Shown here one piece after another: positions 7,393-16,900 of a stretch of 64,000 nt of DNA (positions within the stretch are counted from its first letter, which is position 1; each line of letters opens with the position of its first letter). The position numbers and the translations under genes were made by a program. The DNA lies in contig NZ_WJFD01000004.1 in NCBI RefSeq assembly GCF_009647655.1, positions 248,001 to 312,000 on the forward strand, in the 5' to 3' direction. The notes under the pieces are model-generated. The model searched no databases. It was not told the origin of the DNA and saw nothing but the letters and a program-made list of their open reading frames with translations. The DNA comes from Chitinophaga sp. SYP-B3965 (GTDB lineage Bacteria; Bacteroidota; Bacteroidia; Chitinophagales; Chitinophagaceae).

Positions 7393-9384
7393 ATGAAGTA
7401 CTTTTTATTATTCCTTACCAGCTTCCAGCTAATGCTCTGGCCTGCTCTGCGTGCGCAGGATGCAGGTAATGCGGAGAAATATGTGAAGTGGACGTTTGCA
7501 TCAGAAAAGATAGGAGAAGGAGAATACATCTTAAAATTCAAAGCCAATATATCCGAAGGCTGGAAATTATTCTCTACCACAATGGGAGATGATGATCCCA
7601 ATACGCGTGTTATCCTGGATACCATCAGTAATGTAAAGGCTACTATTACCGCTTTAGGATATGAAGGTGATCAGAAGAAAGCGCCGGAGCCTTTAATGGA
7701 TAACAAGGAGATCACTTTCTTTGAAAAAGAGGTAACAGTTACGTTGCAGGTTAAATACAATGGCACTGCTGGTGATAAGCTGAAAGGAACGCTCAATTAT
7801 TTCATTCTGAAGGGAGAAGAAATCCTTCCGGAAGAAGCAGCATTCCGTTTTACAGTGGATGCAGCTGGTAATCTTTCAGGGTCAGAAGGTGGCTTACAGG
7901 CTTCTGCGGACCAGGCCAATAAATTAAAAAGAGAGAATATTGATCTGAAGAACCCGGTGAATAAAGTAGGTGGGATCGGTAACGAAGGAGAAACAAGCCC
8001 CTGGCTGATGTTCTTCCTCGGATTCGTAGGTGGATTATTCGCGCTGGTTACTCCCTGTGTATTCCCTATGATCCCTTTAACGGTATCTTTCTTTACCAAA
8101 AGTGCGCAGGATAAGAAGAAAGGCATTTTCAATGCCAGCATGTATGGCTTCTTCATCTTCCTGATCTATGTATTGTTCAGTGTACCTTTTCACATTGCAG
8201 GTTTAGCAGAACCGGAAATATTCAATAATATTTCCACCAACGTATGGCTGAACGTATTCTTCTTTGTGGTATTTATAGTGTTCGCCATATCCTTTTTCGG
8301 ATATTTTGAGATCACATTGCCCAGTGGATTAGCCAGCAAGGCGGATTCCAAAGCAAATAAAGGAACACTGGTAGGAATCTTCTTCATGGCGTTAACGCTG
8401 GTAGTAGTTTCCTTCTCCTGCACCGGACCTATCCTTGGTTCTTTGCTGGCCGGTTCTTCTTCCGGTGGCGCATGGTTGCTGACGGCAGGTATGGCTGGTT
8501 TTGGTGTATCACTGGCATTGCCTTTTGCTTTGTTTGCCATGTTCCCCAACTGGTTGAACTCTTTGCCAAAGTCAGGTGGATGGCTTAATTCCGTGAAAGT
8601 TATACTGGGCTTTATTGAAGTAGCGCTGGCGATCAAATTCCTCTCCAATGCTGATCTTGTTACGCACTGGGGCTTCCTGCACCGCGAAACATTCTTCCTG
8701 ATCTGGATCATTATTGCTTTGCTGGCTACACTCTATCTGTTAGGGTTGATCCGCTTCCCGCATGATAGTCCTGTAAAGAAGTTAGGTGGCGTAAGGATCT
8801 TCTTTGCAGTGATCTTTGGTGCTTTAACATTGTACCTGCTTCCCGGCATCACGAATACAAAATATTCCAACATCAGATTGATGAGCGGATTTGCACCGCC
8901 CATGTCTTATAGCTGGTATGATAAAAAAGGTGCCGTAGAACCGGATGTGATCAATGATTACGATAAGGCACTGAAACTGGCTAAAGAACAGAACAAGCCT
9001 ATCATGATAGACTTTACCGGCTGGGCTTGCGTGAACTGCCGTAACATGGAAGAGAACGTATGGACAGATCCTGAAGTACATGCACTGATCAAGGAGAACT
9101 ACATCCTCGTTTCCCTGTATGTGGATGATAAAAAGAACCTGCCGGAAGAAGAGCAGTTCCTCCATACCTTCCCTGATGGCCGTAAGAAACCGATCAAAAC
9201 TATCGGTAACAAATATGCGACTATGCAGACGGTGAATTTCAATAACAACTCACAACCTTTGTATGTATTGATCAGTCCTGATGAACAGTTGCTCACACTC
9301 CCTGTGGCCTACACGCCAGTTATCAAGGAGTATGCAGACTGGCTCAGATCCGGTATTGATGCATTTAAGAAGGTAAAGAAATAA
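7393..9384 (+). CDS. dsbD: Thiol:disulfide interchange protein DsbD (transmembrane electron carrier)
   Basis: A 663-residue protein starting at the ATG at 7393; an upstream TTG extension would spoil the signal peptide (MKYFLLFLTSFQLMLWPALRA). Order of domains: signal, N-terminal immunoglobulin-like domain (about 25-160), membrane domain of eight helices (about 200-480) with TPCVFPMIPLT and SFSCTGP carrying the two membrane cysteines, and a C-terminal thioredoxin-like domain with WACVNC. It moves electrons from cytoplasmic thioredoxin to periplasmic reductases. The N-terminal domain is odd: positions 139 and 144 are Leu and Ile where the companion protein at 6833 has a Cys pair. A strong terminator follows the stop. 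Confidence 0.92.
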   Translation: MKYFLLFLTSFQLMLWPALRAQDAGNAEKYVKWTFASEKIGEGEYILKFKANISEGWKLFSTTMGDDDPNTRVILDTISNVKATITALGYEGDQKKAPEPLMDNKEITFFEKEVTVTLQVKYNGTAGDKLKGTLNYFILKGEEILPEEAAFRFTVDAAGNLSGSEGGLQASADQANKLKRENIDLKNPVNKVGGIGNEGETSPWLMFFLGFVGGLFALVTPCVFPMIPLTVSFFTKSAQDKKKGIFNASMYGFFIFLIYVLFSVPFHIAGLAEPEIFNNISTNVWLNVFFFVVFIVFAISFFGYFEITLPSGLASKADSKANKGTLVGIFFMALTLVVVSFSCTGPILGSLLAGSSSGGAWLLTAGMAGFGVSLALPFALFAMFPNWLNSLPKSGGWLNSVKVILGFIEVALAIKFLSNADLVTHWGFLHRETFFLIWIIIALLATLYLLGLIRFPHDSPVKKLGGVRIFFAVIFGALTLYLLPGITNTKYSNIRLMSGFAPPMSYSWYDKKGAVEPDVINDYDKALKLAKEQNKPIMIDFTGWACVNCRNMEENVWTDPEVHALIKENYILVSLYVDDKKNLPEEEQFLHTFPDGRKKPIKTIGNKYATMQTVNFNNNSQPLYVLISPDEQLLTLPVAYTPVIKEYADWLRSGIDAFKKVKK

Positions 9385-9390
9385 AACAGC

Positions 9391-9422
9391 AAAGCCGTCC
9401 CACATCGGGACGGCTTTTTTCT
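9391..9422 (+). terminator. Intrinsic terminator of dsbD
   Basis: Perfect 10-bp stem AAGCCGTCCC (9392-9401) / GGGACGGCTT (9407-9416), five-base loop, then a run of T. It also faces the convergent lipoprotein gene ending at 9442. Confidence 0.9.
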
Positions 9423-9441
9423 TTCCGGTGTATCCGTTTAA

Positions 9442-10359
9442 CTAAAATAACGACTGGCCGCAGCCCTGATAAGTTTTGCCATCAAACAGGATGGTAACGG
9501 TCATGGGATGTTTTATATCTGCATCATCCGTACACCGCTTATTCTCAAATTTGGCGGTGAGGGTATGACCTTTAATATTTGTAGAGAATTCTGTCGCTTC
9601 CTGATCTCCTTTCTGTGCATCACTAATAGGAAATTCATATTTATCCCGGTCGTAGTTCATGTGCAACACGATCTTTTTATGCGGGATCACTGCAATACTC
9701 CATCCCGGTTCATTACCAGCGCCCCAATGAGATGCGCCATCTTTACGTACAATGTTGGCTGCTTTGCTCAGATCTTTACGATCTGCTTTCACTGCTGCCA
9801 GTACTTTTTCTACCAGTTTAGCTACTTCTGCAGGTTGTAAACGGTAATCACTTGGTGCAGCGGGCGATTGATAACCCGTAAATGCCGCTTTTTCTAGACT
9901 GGCCAGATCTGCTGCAGCACGGGTTTCGGTTTGCAATACAGAATCATTGCCATAGTAAAAGCTATTCTCTGTTACATTGTTTTCACTTTCCACGATCTCC
10001 CGAAGCATAACAGGTTTGCCGGACAGGGAATCTAAATAGATCCATGTTTGTGGCGCTTTGATCCGTTGATCTCCTTCCGGATAGAGGTATAAACGAAGTG
10101 GTTGTCCACTATTATTGAAGATAGCCACTGCTCCGTTGGAGTTCTCTCCGTTTAAAAAATCATGCAGCGTGAGCAGGCAATAATCGGAACCGGCTTTTTC
10201 ATCGATGTCTCCTACATAAGTACTGATATCCGTAGGCGTACTGCTTACGGCCGCAGGAGCTTTTTGCGTACTGTCTGCTACCGCCTCTTTTTCTGAAGAG
10301 GGCCCGGCACAGGCGGTGAACACGATTGCTAAAAGGAAGAATAAAGAATATGGTTTCAT
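9442..10359 (-). CDS. Lipoprotein with C-terminal COG3650-like domain
   Basis: A 305-residue predicted lipoprotein: hydrophobic start and lipobox FTAC with Cys17 as the anchor, then a Ser/Ala-rich linker (about 20-45). The middle part is a beta-rich domain without recognised motifs. The C-terminal 100 residues begin with GNEPGW and contain NKRCTDDADIKHPMTVTI and YQGCGQSLF; this pattern resembles COG3650 (secreted or membrane proteins of unknown role in which GNEPGW opens the domain and two cysteines lie near the end). The gene is divergent from the response-regulator gene at 10506. Function unknown; outer-membrane or periplasmic location inferred from the lipobox. Confidence 0.75.
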   Translation of the reverse strand: MKPYSLFFLLAIVFTACAGPSSEKEAVADSTQKAPAAVSSTPTDISTYVGDIDEKAGSDYCLLTLHDFLNGENSNGAVAIFNNSGQPLRLYLYPEGDQRIKAPQTWIYLDSLSGKPVMLREIVESENNVTENSFYYGNDSVLQTETRAAADLASLEKAAFTGYQSPAAPSDYRLQPAEVAKLVEKVLAAVKADRKDLSKAANIVRKDGASHWGAGNEPGWSIAVIPHKKIVLHMNYDRDKYEFPISDAQKGDQEATEFSTNIKGHTLTAKFENKRCTDDADIKHPMTVTILFDGKTYQGCGQSLF

Positions 10360-10464
10360 ATTTATAGGTTTACGGGAGGTGTATAAGCAAATCTTCTGCC
10401 AGAATAATTTGAACTAGAACAACCTATTGTTTATCAGCGATATATGTATTTAGAACCCCTTTCA

Positions 10465-10481
10465 CTTCAAGATTGCTTCAA
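10465..10481 (+). promoter_or_regulatory. Direct-repeat operator before the response-regulator gene
   Basis: CTTCAA at 10465-10470 and again at 10476-10481, start-to-start 11 bp, with ATTG between them. OmpR-type regulators bind such tandem sites. The same arrangement recurs at 12456-12472 ahead of the efflux operon. A -7-like TAATTTG lies at 10491-10497, so the repeats sit over the -33 region. Confidence 0.6.
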
Positions 10482-10505
10482 ATTTGTGTGTAATTTGCAG
10501 TAGAT

Positions 10506-11189
10506 ATGAAAGTCTTGCTGATAGAGGATAACGAAGAACTGGCCAGCAGTATTTCTGAATTTCTGGGTAGGGAGGGGTATATCTGTGAAGTGAGCTATAA
10601 CATCACGGACGCCCAGGATAAGCTGATCTCATTTCAATATGATTGTGTGCTGCTGGATATCATGTTGCCGGATGGGAATGGATTACAGATCCTGTCTTTT
10701 CTAAGAACAGAGCGCATACAAAGCAGCGTGCTGATCTTGTCTGCCAAAAATTCGCTGGACGATAAGATCGTGGGGTTGGAAGAAGGTGCGGATGATTATC
10801 TCACCAAACCTTTCCATCTGCCGGAACTACATGCCCGCTTGCGGGCTATTTACCGTCGTAAGAAGCTGAACGGGAGTAATATCATTGCCTTTAACGAGAT
10901 CAGTTTGAATATTGATACCCTGGAAGCTACTGTGAACGGGCAATTACTGGATATGACGCGTAAGGAGTTTGACCTGCTCCTTTATTTTGTAGTGAACAAA
11001 AACCGGGTACTTTCCCGCCAATCCATTGCCGCACATCTGTGGGGTGATTATACAGACAATTTCGCGAACTTTGACTTTGTATACCAGCACGTAAAGAACA
11101 TCAGGAAGAAGATCAGCGCGGCTAACGGAACAGATTACATAGGAACAGTGTACGGATTGGGATACAAGTTTAATACTTCCAAGCAATGA
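10506..11189 (+). CDS. OmpR/PhoB-family response regulator
   Basis: A 227-residue two-domain regulator. The receiver domain (1-115) has the acidic pocket EDN at 7-9, the phosphorylated Asp51 in LLDIMLPDGNG and the YLTKPFH lysine near 101. The C-terminal winged helix (about 130-225) has the LTRKEFDLL-type turn (here DMTRKEFDLLLYF) and ends with the usual VYGLGYKF. Its stop overlaps the kinase start by 4 bases (ATGA), so the pair is translationally coupled. The CTTCAA repeats upstream suggest it regulates its own promoter, and their copy at 12456 suggests it controls the efflux genes. It is a paralogue of the regulator at 43681. Confidence 0.93.
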   Translation: MKVLLIEDNEELASSISEFLGREGYICEVSYNITDAQDKLISFQYDCVLLDIMLPDGNGLQILSFLRTERIQSSVLILSAKNSLDDKIVGLEEGADDYLTKPFHLPELHARLRAIYRRKKLNGSNIIAFNEISLNIDTLEATVNGQLLDMTRKEFDLLLYFVVNKNRVLSRQSIAAHLWGDYTDNFANFDFVYQHVKNIRKKISAANGTDYIGTVYGLGYKFNTSKQ

Positions 11190-12511
11190 AGCTCGTTGAT
11201 AAATTTACTTTATGGTTCCTGGGTATTACTATGATCATCATACCTATCAACAGTGTGATCACTTATTATAGTATCAAGCGGGAAATTGACAGGTCTGCTG
11301 TGGAGCGTCTGAAACATGTGAATGTGCGGGTGGCAGAGCAGATAGGAAAGGGCCAGCCGCCGGGGGAATATACTGCCGGCTGCAGGGTGTTGTTTGCCAA
11401 AACGGACACGGCTTTTGCAGCGGATCATTATGTGATAACGGAAAGGGATGTTACGCAGGACCCCTTGCTGAATGATAACGACCGCAAGATCATTGTTACT
11501 TCTTACCATAATATTCATGATCAATATTACAGGATCACTTCCGGCGATTATGTATCCCGCTCAGAACAGATCCTGGCGGGATTGCGGATCTCCATCATGT
11601 GGAAGCTGATCATCCTGATAGCGTTGGTGGTATTAACGGCCAGGGTGGCTTCCCGGGTTGTGCTCACCCCCTTTTACGGCACCATTAAGAAACTGCAGCA
11701 TTTCAACCTGAAAGCCAAAAAGCGGCTGGTGTTGCCGGAAACGCGTACCAAAGAGTTCAAGGACCTGAACCTTTTTGTGAAGAAAATGACGGATAAAGCG
11801 GTGGATGATTATAGCTCCCTCAAAGAGTTTTCCGAAAATGCTTCCCATGAACTGCAAACGCCGTTGGCCATTATCCGCAGCAAGCTGGAATTGTTATCAG
11901 AATCTGATATCCAGGGAGACCAGGCCATCCTGATCGCGGATATGAATAATGCGGTAGAGAAGCTGACACGCATCAACCGTTCGCTGATATTGCTTTCCCG
12001 CCTGGAGAACAATGAATATGAAGCTACGGAAGAGGTGCCGTTTGATCAGTATACCAAAGACGCCCTGGCGGCTTTCTGCGAACTGATCGCCCTCAAAGAA
12101 CTGACGGTAAAGAGCAATATCGAAGAACCCGTTTGCCTCAGGCTGCATGCCTCACTGGCAGACATCCTGCTCAATAACCTGCTCAGCAATGCCATCCGGC
12201 ACAATATGCCGGGCGGTACCATAGAAGTGATCCTGAACAGGGAGTTCCTGATGGTGAAAAATACAGGGAAAGCCCCTGACGGACCTATCGACGACATGTT
12301 CCAGCGGTTCAAAAAAGGAAGTCAGTGTAATAATTCTATCGGAATTGGTCTGTCTATTGTAAAACAGATCTGCGACATGAATTCCTTTGAAATCCAATAC
12401 CACTATACATCCGGGCTGCATATCCTTATCGTGAACTTCCCCCCGGAAACAGATTCTTCAAAATTGCTTCAAAATGATGAGCGCTATTTGCATGAGAGAA
12501 TTCAGCTTTAA
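11186..12511 (+). CDS. Membrane sensor histidine kinase of the efflux operon
   Basis: A 441-residue kinase: transmembrane helix near residues 10-30, a short periplasmic sensor region of about 100 residues, a second helix (about 133-155), then HisKA with His221 in ENASHELQTPLAII, and a compact HATPase domain (LLNNLLSNAIRHN, a short G1 region, GIGLSIVKQIC). The HAMP domain is short or absent. The phosphate acceptor should be the response regulator encoded just upstream. The 3' end of this gene contains the second copy of the direct-repeat operator (12456-12472), so coding and control sequence overlap. The sensed signal is unknown; given the efflux genes downstream, a toxic compound or envelope stress is a reasonable guess. 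Confidence 0.92.
   Translation: MKLVDKFTLWFLGITMIIIPINSVITYYSIKREIDRSAVERLKHVNVRVAEQIGKGQPPGEYTAGCRVLFAKTDTAFAADHYVITERDVTQDPLLNDNDRKIIVTSYHNIHDQYYRITSGDYVSRSEQILAGLRISIMWKLIILIALVVLTARVASRVVLTPFYGTIKKLQHFNLKAKKRLVLPETRTKEFKDLNLFVKKMTDKAVDDYSSLKEFSENASHELQTPLAIIRSKLELLSESDIQGDQAILIADMNNAVEKLTRINRSLILLSRLENNEYEATEEVPFDQYTKDALAAFCELIALKELTVKSNIEEPVCLRLHASLADILLNNLLSNAIRHNMPGGTIEVILNREFLMVKNTGKAPDGPIDDMFQRFKKGSQCNNSIGIGLSIVKQICDMNSFEIQYHYTSGLHILIVNFPPETDSSKLLQNDERYLHERIQL
12456..12472 (+). promoter_or_regulatory. Second copy of the direct-repeat operator, inside the kinase 3' end
   Basis: CTTCAA at 12456-12461 and 12467-12472, again 11 bp apart with ATTG between. The 17-bp block differs from the one at 10465 by a single base. 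A -7-like TATTTG follows at 12485-12490, about 55 bases before the efflux ATG, so a regulated promoter for the efflux genes is likely here. Confidence 0.6.
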
Positions 12512-12544
12512 CGCTGCCATGCATAATCGCACATTTCATTAAAG

Positions 12545-13942
12545 ATGACTATACGCTACAAGGTTCATCTGCTCATGTTAGCTATAATTTGTTGCGGTAC
12601 CTGGAATGCGCAGGCACAGGTATTGACAATGAAAGACGCTGTACAAACGGCTTTGAACAATTATGGAACCATTAAAGCCAAGGCCAATTACCTGAACGCT
12701 TCCCGGGCCACTGTTACCCAATCCAGGAGAGATTACCTCCCCAATCTGAGTGTTTCGGCCCAGCAGGATTACGGAACCGTCAATGGCCAGAACGGCCCGC
12801 TGTACGGTTTTGGCGGTCTTGGGGTAGCTTCTTCCGGTTTGCCTTTACCTTCTCAGAACTGGAATGCAGCGTTTGGCGCTTTGTACCTGGCCAATATCAA
12901 CTGGGAATTTTTTGCTTTCGGACGGGCTAAGGAAAAGATCAAAACAGCAGAATCTGTGGCGGCACGTGATGAGCGGGACTGGCAACAAGAACAATTCCGG
13001 CATGAAGTGAGGGTGGCTGGTGCTTACCTGAATTTACTGGCGGCCCAGCGTTTAACCAACTCCTGGGAACGCAACCTCGAAAGGGCGGACACTTTCCGTG
13101 CAGTGGTTACCCGCCGTGTGCAGAATGGATTGATCGCAGGGGTGGATTCTTCCCTGGCCAATGCAGAAGTTTCCAATGCCAGGATAGCCCTTACAAAAGC
13201 AAAAGATCTGGAACAGGAGCAGGGCAATATTCTGGCGCAATTACTGGGTGTAGCACCCGGAGAATTTGTGCTGGACAGTTTGTTCATTACCCGCCTGCCG
13301 TCAGCGATTACAGATACTGCGGTCCTTAACCCGGATGCACATCCTCTTTTACAATATTATAAAAGCAGGATCATGCTGAGTGAAGAACAGGAGAAATATA
13401 TCAAAACATTCAACTACCCGGCTTTTAGTGTTTTCAGTGTATTACAAACGAGGGCTTCCGGTTTCCATAATGATTATGCGCAGGACCAAAACTCTTATAC
13501 GCATAATTACTGGGAAGGGATAAAACCTACCCGCAGTAACTACCTGTTGGGTGTTGGTGTTACCTGGAACCTGACGAGCCCTTTAAGGGTACGTCATCAA
13601 TCTGCGGCGCAGGACTTTACTTCCAAAGCATTGCAGAATGAAATGGAAGTGGTGGACCAGCAGTTGAAAGCACAGGTAGTATTGGCAGATACCAAAATGA
13701 AGAACGCGCTGGATAATTACAGGGAAGCGGCTGTGCAGATCAAATCTGCGGCAGATGCCTATTTGCAGAAAACAGTGATGTACCGCAACGGGTTGAGTAC
13801 GCTGGTAGATGTAACGCAAACGCTGTATGCATTGAACCGTGCGGAAACCGATCGTGATATTGCCTATAGTAATGTGTGGCAGGCGCTGTTGCTGAAATCT
13901 GCGGCAGTAGGCAACTTCGGGTTATTTATCAATGAATTCTAA
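12545..13942 (+). CDS. TolC-family outer membrane efflux protein
   Basis: A 465-residue protein with signal peptide (cleavage near NAQAQ) and the OEP repeat architecture: two similar halves rich in long amphipathic helices (e.g. AGAYLNLLAAQRLTNSWERNLERAD and the second-half NALDNYREAAVQIKSAADAYLQKT). It forms the outer-membrane exit duct for the RND pump. It is the first gene of a three-gene operon, followed after 10 bases by the pump permease. The sequence has no lipobox. Order TolC-RND-MFP differs from the common MFP-RND-TolC order but is frequent in Bacteroidota. Confidence 0.92.
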   Translation: MTIRYKVHLLMLAIICCGTWNAQAQVLTMKDAVQTALNNYGTIKAKANYLNASRATVTQSRRDYLPNLSVSAQQDYGTVNGQNGPLYGFGGLGVASSGLPLPSQNWNAAFGALYLANINWEFFAFGRAKEKIKTAESVAARDERDWQQEQFRHEVRVAGAYLNLLAAQRLTNSWERNLERADTFRAVVTRRVQNGLIAGVDSSLANAEVSNARIALTKAKDLEQEQGNILAQLLGVAPGEFVLDSLFITRLPSAITDTAVLNPDAHPLLQYYKSRIMLSEEQEKYIKTFNYPAFSVFSVLQTRASGFHNDYAQDQNSYTHNYWEGIKPTRSNYLLGVGVTWNLTSPLRVRHQSAAQDFTSKALQNEMEVVDQQLKAQVVLADTKMKNALDNYREAAVQIKSAADAYLQKTVMYRNGLSTLVDVTQTLYALNRAETDRDIAYSNVWQALLLKSAAVGNFGLFINEF

Positions 13943-13952
13943 TAGCTAGATA

Positions 13953-16900
13953 ATGGGACTGATTAAAAGCGCACTGAACAAACCGATCACGATCCTGGTG
14001 TTAGTAGCAGGATTATTTTTCTTCGGTATCAAAGCGGTGCGGGACATTAAGGTAGATATCTTTCCGAAACTGGAATTACCGGTATTATATATTGCGCATC
14101 CGTTTGGTGGGTACACACCTAACCAGATGGAGGCTATGTTTGCCAAGAACTATGTGAACATCCTGCTTTTTGTGAATGGACTGAAATCCATTGAAACAAA
14201 GAATGTGCAAGGGTTAACCCTGATGAAGCTGAGCTTTTATGAAGGCACCAACATGTCTCAGGCGGCAGCAGAAGTATCTGCGTTCAGTAACAGGGCACAG
14301 GCTATCTTCCCTCCGGGATCACAACCTCCTTTCATCATTCGTTTTGATGCTTCTACTTTGCCGGTGGGCGAGTTGGTATTGAGCAGTGATAAAAGAACGA
14401 ACAATGAGTTGATGGACCTGGCGAATGTGTATGTAAGGGCATCCTTTACGGCCATTCCTGGTCTGGTTGCGCCACCACCTTTTGGTGGTAACATCCGTAC
14501 CGTGGTGATCAAAGCGGATCCGGAAATGCTGCGCTCACACAATCTTACACCGGATCAGCTGGTGGAAGCACTTCGTTTGAATAACCAAACGGCTCCTTCC
14601 GGTAACGTGCGTATCGGTGATAAGAACTATCTCACCCCTACTAATACCAATATCCGTAATATCAAAGATTTTGAAAACATCCCCTTGTTCAAAGGAGGTG
14701 TACAAAACCTTTATCTCCGTGATGTGGCCACTGTTGAGGATGGAGCAGATATCGCTGCCGGTTATGCCCTCGTAAATGGTAAACGTTCCGTATATCTGAA
14801 CGTGGCTAAATCTGCAGATGCTTCTACCTGGGAAGTGGTACAAAACCTGAAGAAAGCTATTCCAAAATTACAGGCAGCATTGCCGGAAGATGTAACACTC
14901 ACGTATGAATTTGATCAGAGTACTTATGTGATGAATGCAGTGAAAAGCCTGGTGAGTGAAGGTATCATTGGTGCGGTGCTGACTGGTTTGATGGTGGTGT
15001 TATTCCTGGGAGATCTCAGGGGTGCATTGATCGTGATCATGACTATTCCGGTATCTATTATTTCCGGTGTATTGTTCCTTAGCCTTTTTGGCCAAACGAT
15101 CAACATCATGACGCTGAGTGGCCTGGCTTTGGCCATTGGTATCTTAGTGGATGAAAGTACGGTAACGATTGAGAATATACACCAGCACCTTGATATGGGG
15201 AAACCCAAGGCGCTGGCCATCTGGGATGCCTGTAAGGAGATCGCGTTCCCGAAATTGCTGATCCTTTTCTGTATCCTTGCCGTGTTTGCACCGGCATTTA
15301 CAATGACGGGTATTCCCGGATCATTGTTCCTGCCGCTGGCTTTGGCTATTGGTTTCTCCATGGTAGTTTCTTATTTCCTCTCTCAGACTTTTGTACCGGT
15401 AATGGCCAACTGGCTGATGAAAGGTCATCGTAAAGGGGAACATGTTCCAACTGTGGGAGAAGGCGATACCTGGGATCAGAAGAAAATACTGGTAGAGCGT
15501 GCAGACAGTAATGCAGATGGAAAAGTAAGCCGGTTTGAAAAGTTCAGGGCACGTTTTATGCGGTTCATCAATCGCATGATGCCTTTCCGTAAACCTATTG
15601 TGATAATGTATCTTGTAGTGATCAGCGGGATCGCTGTATTGCTTCTGATGAATATCGGACGGGATGTATTGCCGAAAACAAATGGCGGTCAGTTCCAGGT
15701 AAGGATACGTTCTGAAGAAGGTACACGGATGGAACGGACGGAACAGCGGACATTGGTAGCACTTAAAAGTATAGAAGAAGTGATCGGTAAAGAGAACATC
15801 TCCATCACCTCTGCTTACGTTGGACAACACCCTTCACTATTCTCTGTAAGTCCTATTTACCTGTTCATGCCTGGTCCCCAGGAAGCGGTGATACAGGTGA
15901 GTTTGAGTAAAGAGTATCATGTTGACCTGGATGAACTGAAAGAAAAACTGCGCGCTAAGATAAAAGAGCGTGCACCGGAGTTGAGTTTATCCTTTGAGCC
16001 CATTGAACTGACGGATAAGATCCTCAGCCAGGGTTCTCCCACACCTGTGGAGGTGCGTATTTCAGGAAGGAATAAAAAACTGAACGAAGAATACGCAGAG
16101 AAACTGATGGCTAAGCTGAGAGGGGTTTCTTACCTGCGGGATGTGCAGTTATCTCAATCCACCAAATATCCTGCTATCAATATTGAGATTGACCGTACCC
16201 GTGCAGCACAGCTGGGTGTGGATATGACAGATATCACACGTTCTCTGATTGCCTCTACTTCTTCTTCCCGTTTAACGGAGAAAAATGTTTGGGTGGATGA
16301 AAAGGCTGGTTTGATGTACAGTGTGCAGGTGCAGATACCGGAGAATAAAATGACTAGCGTAGATGATATCGGAGAAATTCCGATCCTCAAGAATTCTGCA
16401 CGCCCGGTGTTATCAGATATTGCGACATTAACGCAGACCACCACATACGGAGAGAATGATAACCTTGGCGCAATGCCCATGCTTTCCGTAACAGCGAACC
16501 TGAACGATAAAGACCTGGGTACTGCCACTAAAGATGTGCAGGCGGCCATTACTTCTCTGGGTGAATTACCCCGTGGATTAACGATGGAGCCGATCGGTCT
16601 TTCTAATACATTAACGGAAACATTGGATAGCCTGCAATCAGGATTGCTGATAGCTATTGTGGTGATCTTCCTGATGCTTGCTGCCAATTTCCAGTCGTTC
16701 AGCGTATCCCTTGTAGTTTTGACAACGGTACCGGCGGTAATATTGGGTTCCCTTGCATTACTGATGATCACAGGCTCTACTTTGAACCTGCAATCCTATA
16801 TGGGGATCATCATGTCCGTAGGGGTATCTATTTCCAATGCGGTGCTGCTGGTCACGAATGCAGAACATTTGAGGAAACATAACGGCGATTCGCTGGCTTC

